Shown here: positions 62,176 to 64,000 of the stretch, in pieces
How positions within the stretch are numbered: the stretch's first letter is position 1
Layout of the letters: each line of letters starts with the position of its first letter
Origin: Roseiflexus sp.
GTDB taxonomy: Bacteria > Chloroflexota > Chloroflexia > Chloroflexales > Roseiflexaceae
Assembly (NCBI GenBank): GCA_017743475.1
Contig: JAGHYV010000004.1
Location: 1-64,000 of the forward strand
Direction: 5' to 3'
Length of the DNA: 64,000 nucleotides
Notes under the pieces: model-generated
Databases searched by the model: none
The model's input: only the letters and a program-made list of their open reading frames with translations
Told to the model about the DNA's origin: nothing
Made by a program: the position numbers and the translations under genes

Positions 62176-63669
62176 ATGCGTAATGCGCCGTTCCCTGCGC
62201 TTATTCATCTGTACGGCCTGATCCCCCTGGCCGTGGTGGCAGCGCTGATCACGCTAGCGCCAACCGATCCGCACGATTTCTGGTGGCATCTGCGGGTGGG
62301 GCAGATTGTAGCCGAAGCGGGTGTACCGCGCACCAACATGTTTGCCTGGACTGTTCCGCCTGATCAACCGTTCGTCTACGCTGCCTGGCTTAGCGACTGG
62401 CTCTTCTATCAGATGTATCTCATCTACGGGTTGCAGGGTCCGGTGCTGGCGCGCAATATCCTGGGAACGCTCGCGTTTGCGCTGGTATTGTTGGAAGCCT
62501 GCCGACGCAGTGGTTCGTGGCGTCTGGCTGGGCTGGCGGTTTTCCTGGCAGGGATGATGACGATTAACAATCTGACGACGCGCCCGCAGAACTGGGCATG
62601 GGCGCCGTTTATGGCGTATGCGATCATTCTTGGCGCATATGCGGCAAAGCAGGTAGGATGGCATGCGCTGCTAGCGTTGCCACCGTTGATGGTTTTCTGG
62701 GTGAATGCGCACGGCTCATTCGTGTTGGGGCTGGCGCTGCTGGCCCTGCACGGCATTGGCGAGGGGACGCGAGCCCTCTTGCGACACCCGGATGCGCCCG
62801 ATTTCCGCCGTCTGATAGCGCTTGTGGTGGCAGCGCTCGCAACATTGGCTGCCACCCTGGTCAATCCGATCGGCGCCGATATTTTCGCATACGTTGTGAA
62901 ATTATTAACCGATCCGCCGAGCCAGAGGTTGGTGAACGAGTGGCAACCGCCAACCGTGCGGAGCCTAGCAGGTCAGGTGTTCTTTCTGGCGACGCTGTTC
63001 CTGATCGCTGCGCTGGCGCTTGGTCGGCGGCGTTTGAACCTGACCGATACGTTGCTGTTGTGCGCCTTCTTGTGGCTGGCGTGGAGCGGCATGCGCTATG
63101 TGGTCTGGTTCGGCATGCTGGCAATGCCGATGCTGGCGCAGTGTCTGGCGCGTCCTTCGTCGCAAGCTGCCGCGCAACGCGGAGACCTGTTCGCCGCAAT
63201 CATTGCGCTTACCCTGGTTCTTGGGGTCGGCGCGCTGCAACCACCGTTCAAGTCGTCACTCAACCTGCCGGAATCCTACCAGGGTTTGTTCGCCGATGTG
63301 CCAGGAGCGCCACTGCTCTACAGCGCCGACACGCCGGTCGGGGCGGCTGCGTACCTGCGCGATCATCCTGGCGGTCGGCTGTTCAACGATATGGCGTATG
63401 GTTCGTACCTGATCTGGGCGCTTCCTGCGCCGCAGGTGTTCGTCGATACACGCGTCGAACTTTACCCGCTGGCGCTGTGGGAAGATTACCTGGCGCTCGG
63501 CGAAGCGCGTGCGTATCGCACCCTGATCGAACAGTACGGCATTGATCGGGCGCTGCTCAGTCGATCACGGCAGGCGCCGCTCGTCGCTGCACTGGCTGCC
63601 GATCCGTCCTGGGTTATCGAGTACGAGGATCGGTATAGTATTCTGTACCGACGTGTTGAAGAAAGGTAG
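62176..63669 (+). CDS. Multi-pass membrane protein, GT-C glycosyltransferase-like
   Basis: A 497-residue protein with about 10-11 transmembrane helices and a C-terminal soluble segment of about 115 residues. The first outer loop APTDPHDFWWHLRVGQIVAEAG carries acidic and aromatic residues as expected for GT-C enzymes using lipid-linked sugars. The C-terminal part has GGRLFNDMAYGSYLIWALPAPQVFVDTRVELYPLALWEDY (in part), a pattern that recurs in uncharacterised bacterial membrane proteins of this type. The activity is unproven. I use ATG 62176 with TTGGGGGACTC upstream; earlier in-frame codons are polar and unlike the rest. It has a paralogue directly downstream. Confidence 0.75.
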   Translation: MRNAPFPALIHLYGLIPLAVVAALITLAPTDPHDFWWHLRVGQIVAEAGVPRTNMFAWTVPPDQPFVYAAWLSDWLFYQMYLIYGLQGPVLARNILGTLAFALVLLEACRRSGSWRLAGLAVFLAGMMTINNLTTRPQNWAWAPFMAYAIILGAYAAKQVGWHALLALPPLMVFWVNAHGSFVLGLALLALHGIGEGTRALLRHPDAPDFRRLIALVVAALATLAATLVNPIGADIFAYVVKLLTDPPSQRLVNEWQPPTVRSLAGQVFFLATLFLIAALALGRRRLNLTDTLLLCAFLWLAWSGMRYVVWFGMLAMPMLAQCLARPSSQAAAQRGDLFAAIIALTLVLGVGALQPPFKSSLNLPESYQGLFADVPGAPLLYSADTPVGAAAYLRDHPGGRLFNDMAYGSYLIWALPAPQVFVDTRVELYPLALWEDYLALGEARAYRTLIEQYGIDRALLSRSRQAPLVAALAADPSWVIEYEDRYSILYRRVEER

Positions 63670-63679
63670 CGTTCCATCT

Positions 63680-64000
63680 ATGACCTCGCCTTCGACCCTC
63701 GAATCCGTTCCAAAACCGCAGGCGCGTCTGTGCCCAACGCTTGATCAGGTATATGTGACGGCTGCGTTGATGCTGATTGCGCTTCGCCCCTTGTTAACCC
63801 CCATTCCGCCGCACGACTTTTGGTGGCATATGGCAACCGGGCGCGCGATCATGGAGACTGGAACGATCCCGCAGAACGATCTTTTCTCCTATACCCGCGC
63901 TGGCGAGCCGTTTTTTAATCAGGGATGGCTGGCGCAATTGTTGATGGCACTGATCCATCGGATCGGCGGATTGCCGTTGATCATCGTGGTGCAGGCGCTG
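63680..64000 (+). CDS. Paralogous multi-pass membrane protein (partial, cut by window end)
   Basis: The first 107 codons of a second protein of the same kind, starting 10 bp after the previous stop. It shares the first-loop pattern: PIPPHDFWWHMATGRAI matches DPHDFWWHLRVGQIV, and both continue with a P-x-N-x-F sequence (PQNDLFSYTRAGEPFFNQGWLAQLL against PRTNMFAWTVPPDQPFVYAAWLSDWL, in part). This indicates a tandem duplication followed by divergence. The rest of the gene lies outside the window. Confidence 0.8.
   Translation, partial: MTSPSTLESVPKPQARLCPTLDQVYVTAALMLIALRPLLTPIPPHDFWWHMATGRAIMETGTIPQNDLFSYTRAGEPFFNQGWLAQLLMALIHRIGGLPLIIVVQAL

Overview
The window looks like chromosomal DNA of a filamentous, Roseiflexus-type member of the Chloroflexota. 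This is an inference from gene content, from the moderately high GC content with frequent GTG/TTG starts, and from abundant short low-complexity repeats between genes; no rRNA or other taxonomic marker is present. I found no tRNA, rRNA, CRISPR array, insertion sequence or prophage.

Layout. 1-11 kb holds housekeeping genes: lon, a lone receiver protein, a pcm / M50 protease / tpiA operon, an ECF-like sigma factor, a decayed plsY, and rarA followed by an FAD oxidoreductase. 11-20.3 kb holds accessory and metabolic genes: a GlsB-type membrane protein, a histone-deacetylase-family hydrolase overlapping tdk, manA, a SpoIIM-like membrane protein, a frameshifted STAS remnant, a DUF4058 protein, an MFS transporter and map. 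20.3-40.4 kb, on the minus strand, is one long division and cell-wall (dcw) cluster, read from high to low coordinates: mraZ, rsmH, ftsL-like, PBP2/ftsI, murF, mraY, murD, rhomboid protease, ftsW, murG, membrane protein, murC, TPR protein, murB, ddl, ftsQ, ftsA, ftsZ. Many genes overlap by 4 bp or are only a few bases apart. murE is absent. A near-consensus promoter followed by three TGGGG boxes at exact 10-bp spacing lies upstream of mraZ, matching the known MraZ operator pattern.

40.8-64 kb starts with a secreted trypsin-like protease gene interrupted by one TAG directly before its GDSGG catalytic motif. It continues with an acyl-CoA dehydrogenase, a CopA-type copper ATPase, a Nudix hydrolase and ruvA. 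A signalling and polysaccharide block follows: a hybrid PAS/GAF sensor kinase, a receiver-PP2C phosphatase, BcsB-like and BcsA-like proteins, a STAS antagonist and an RsbW-like kinase. The region closes with a HAD phosphatase, a 52-residue Flp-type pilin with its own promoter and terminator, a DegS-like histidine kinase, a dolichol-phosphate-mannose-synthase-like glycosyltransferase, and two paralogous multi-pass membrane proteins, the second cut by the window end.

The most interesting points are: (i) the MraZ operator and promoter; (ii) the partner-switching genes flanking a cellulose-synthase-like pair whose catalytic subunit carries an insertion of about 155 residues and lacks a PilZ domain; (iii) a composite repeat module (GGTTGAAGG array followed by GGTTCTNGG array) found twice, each time in the same order and orientation and directly abutting a gene start, once with no ATG left for rsmH; and (iv) several well-resolved pseudogenes.
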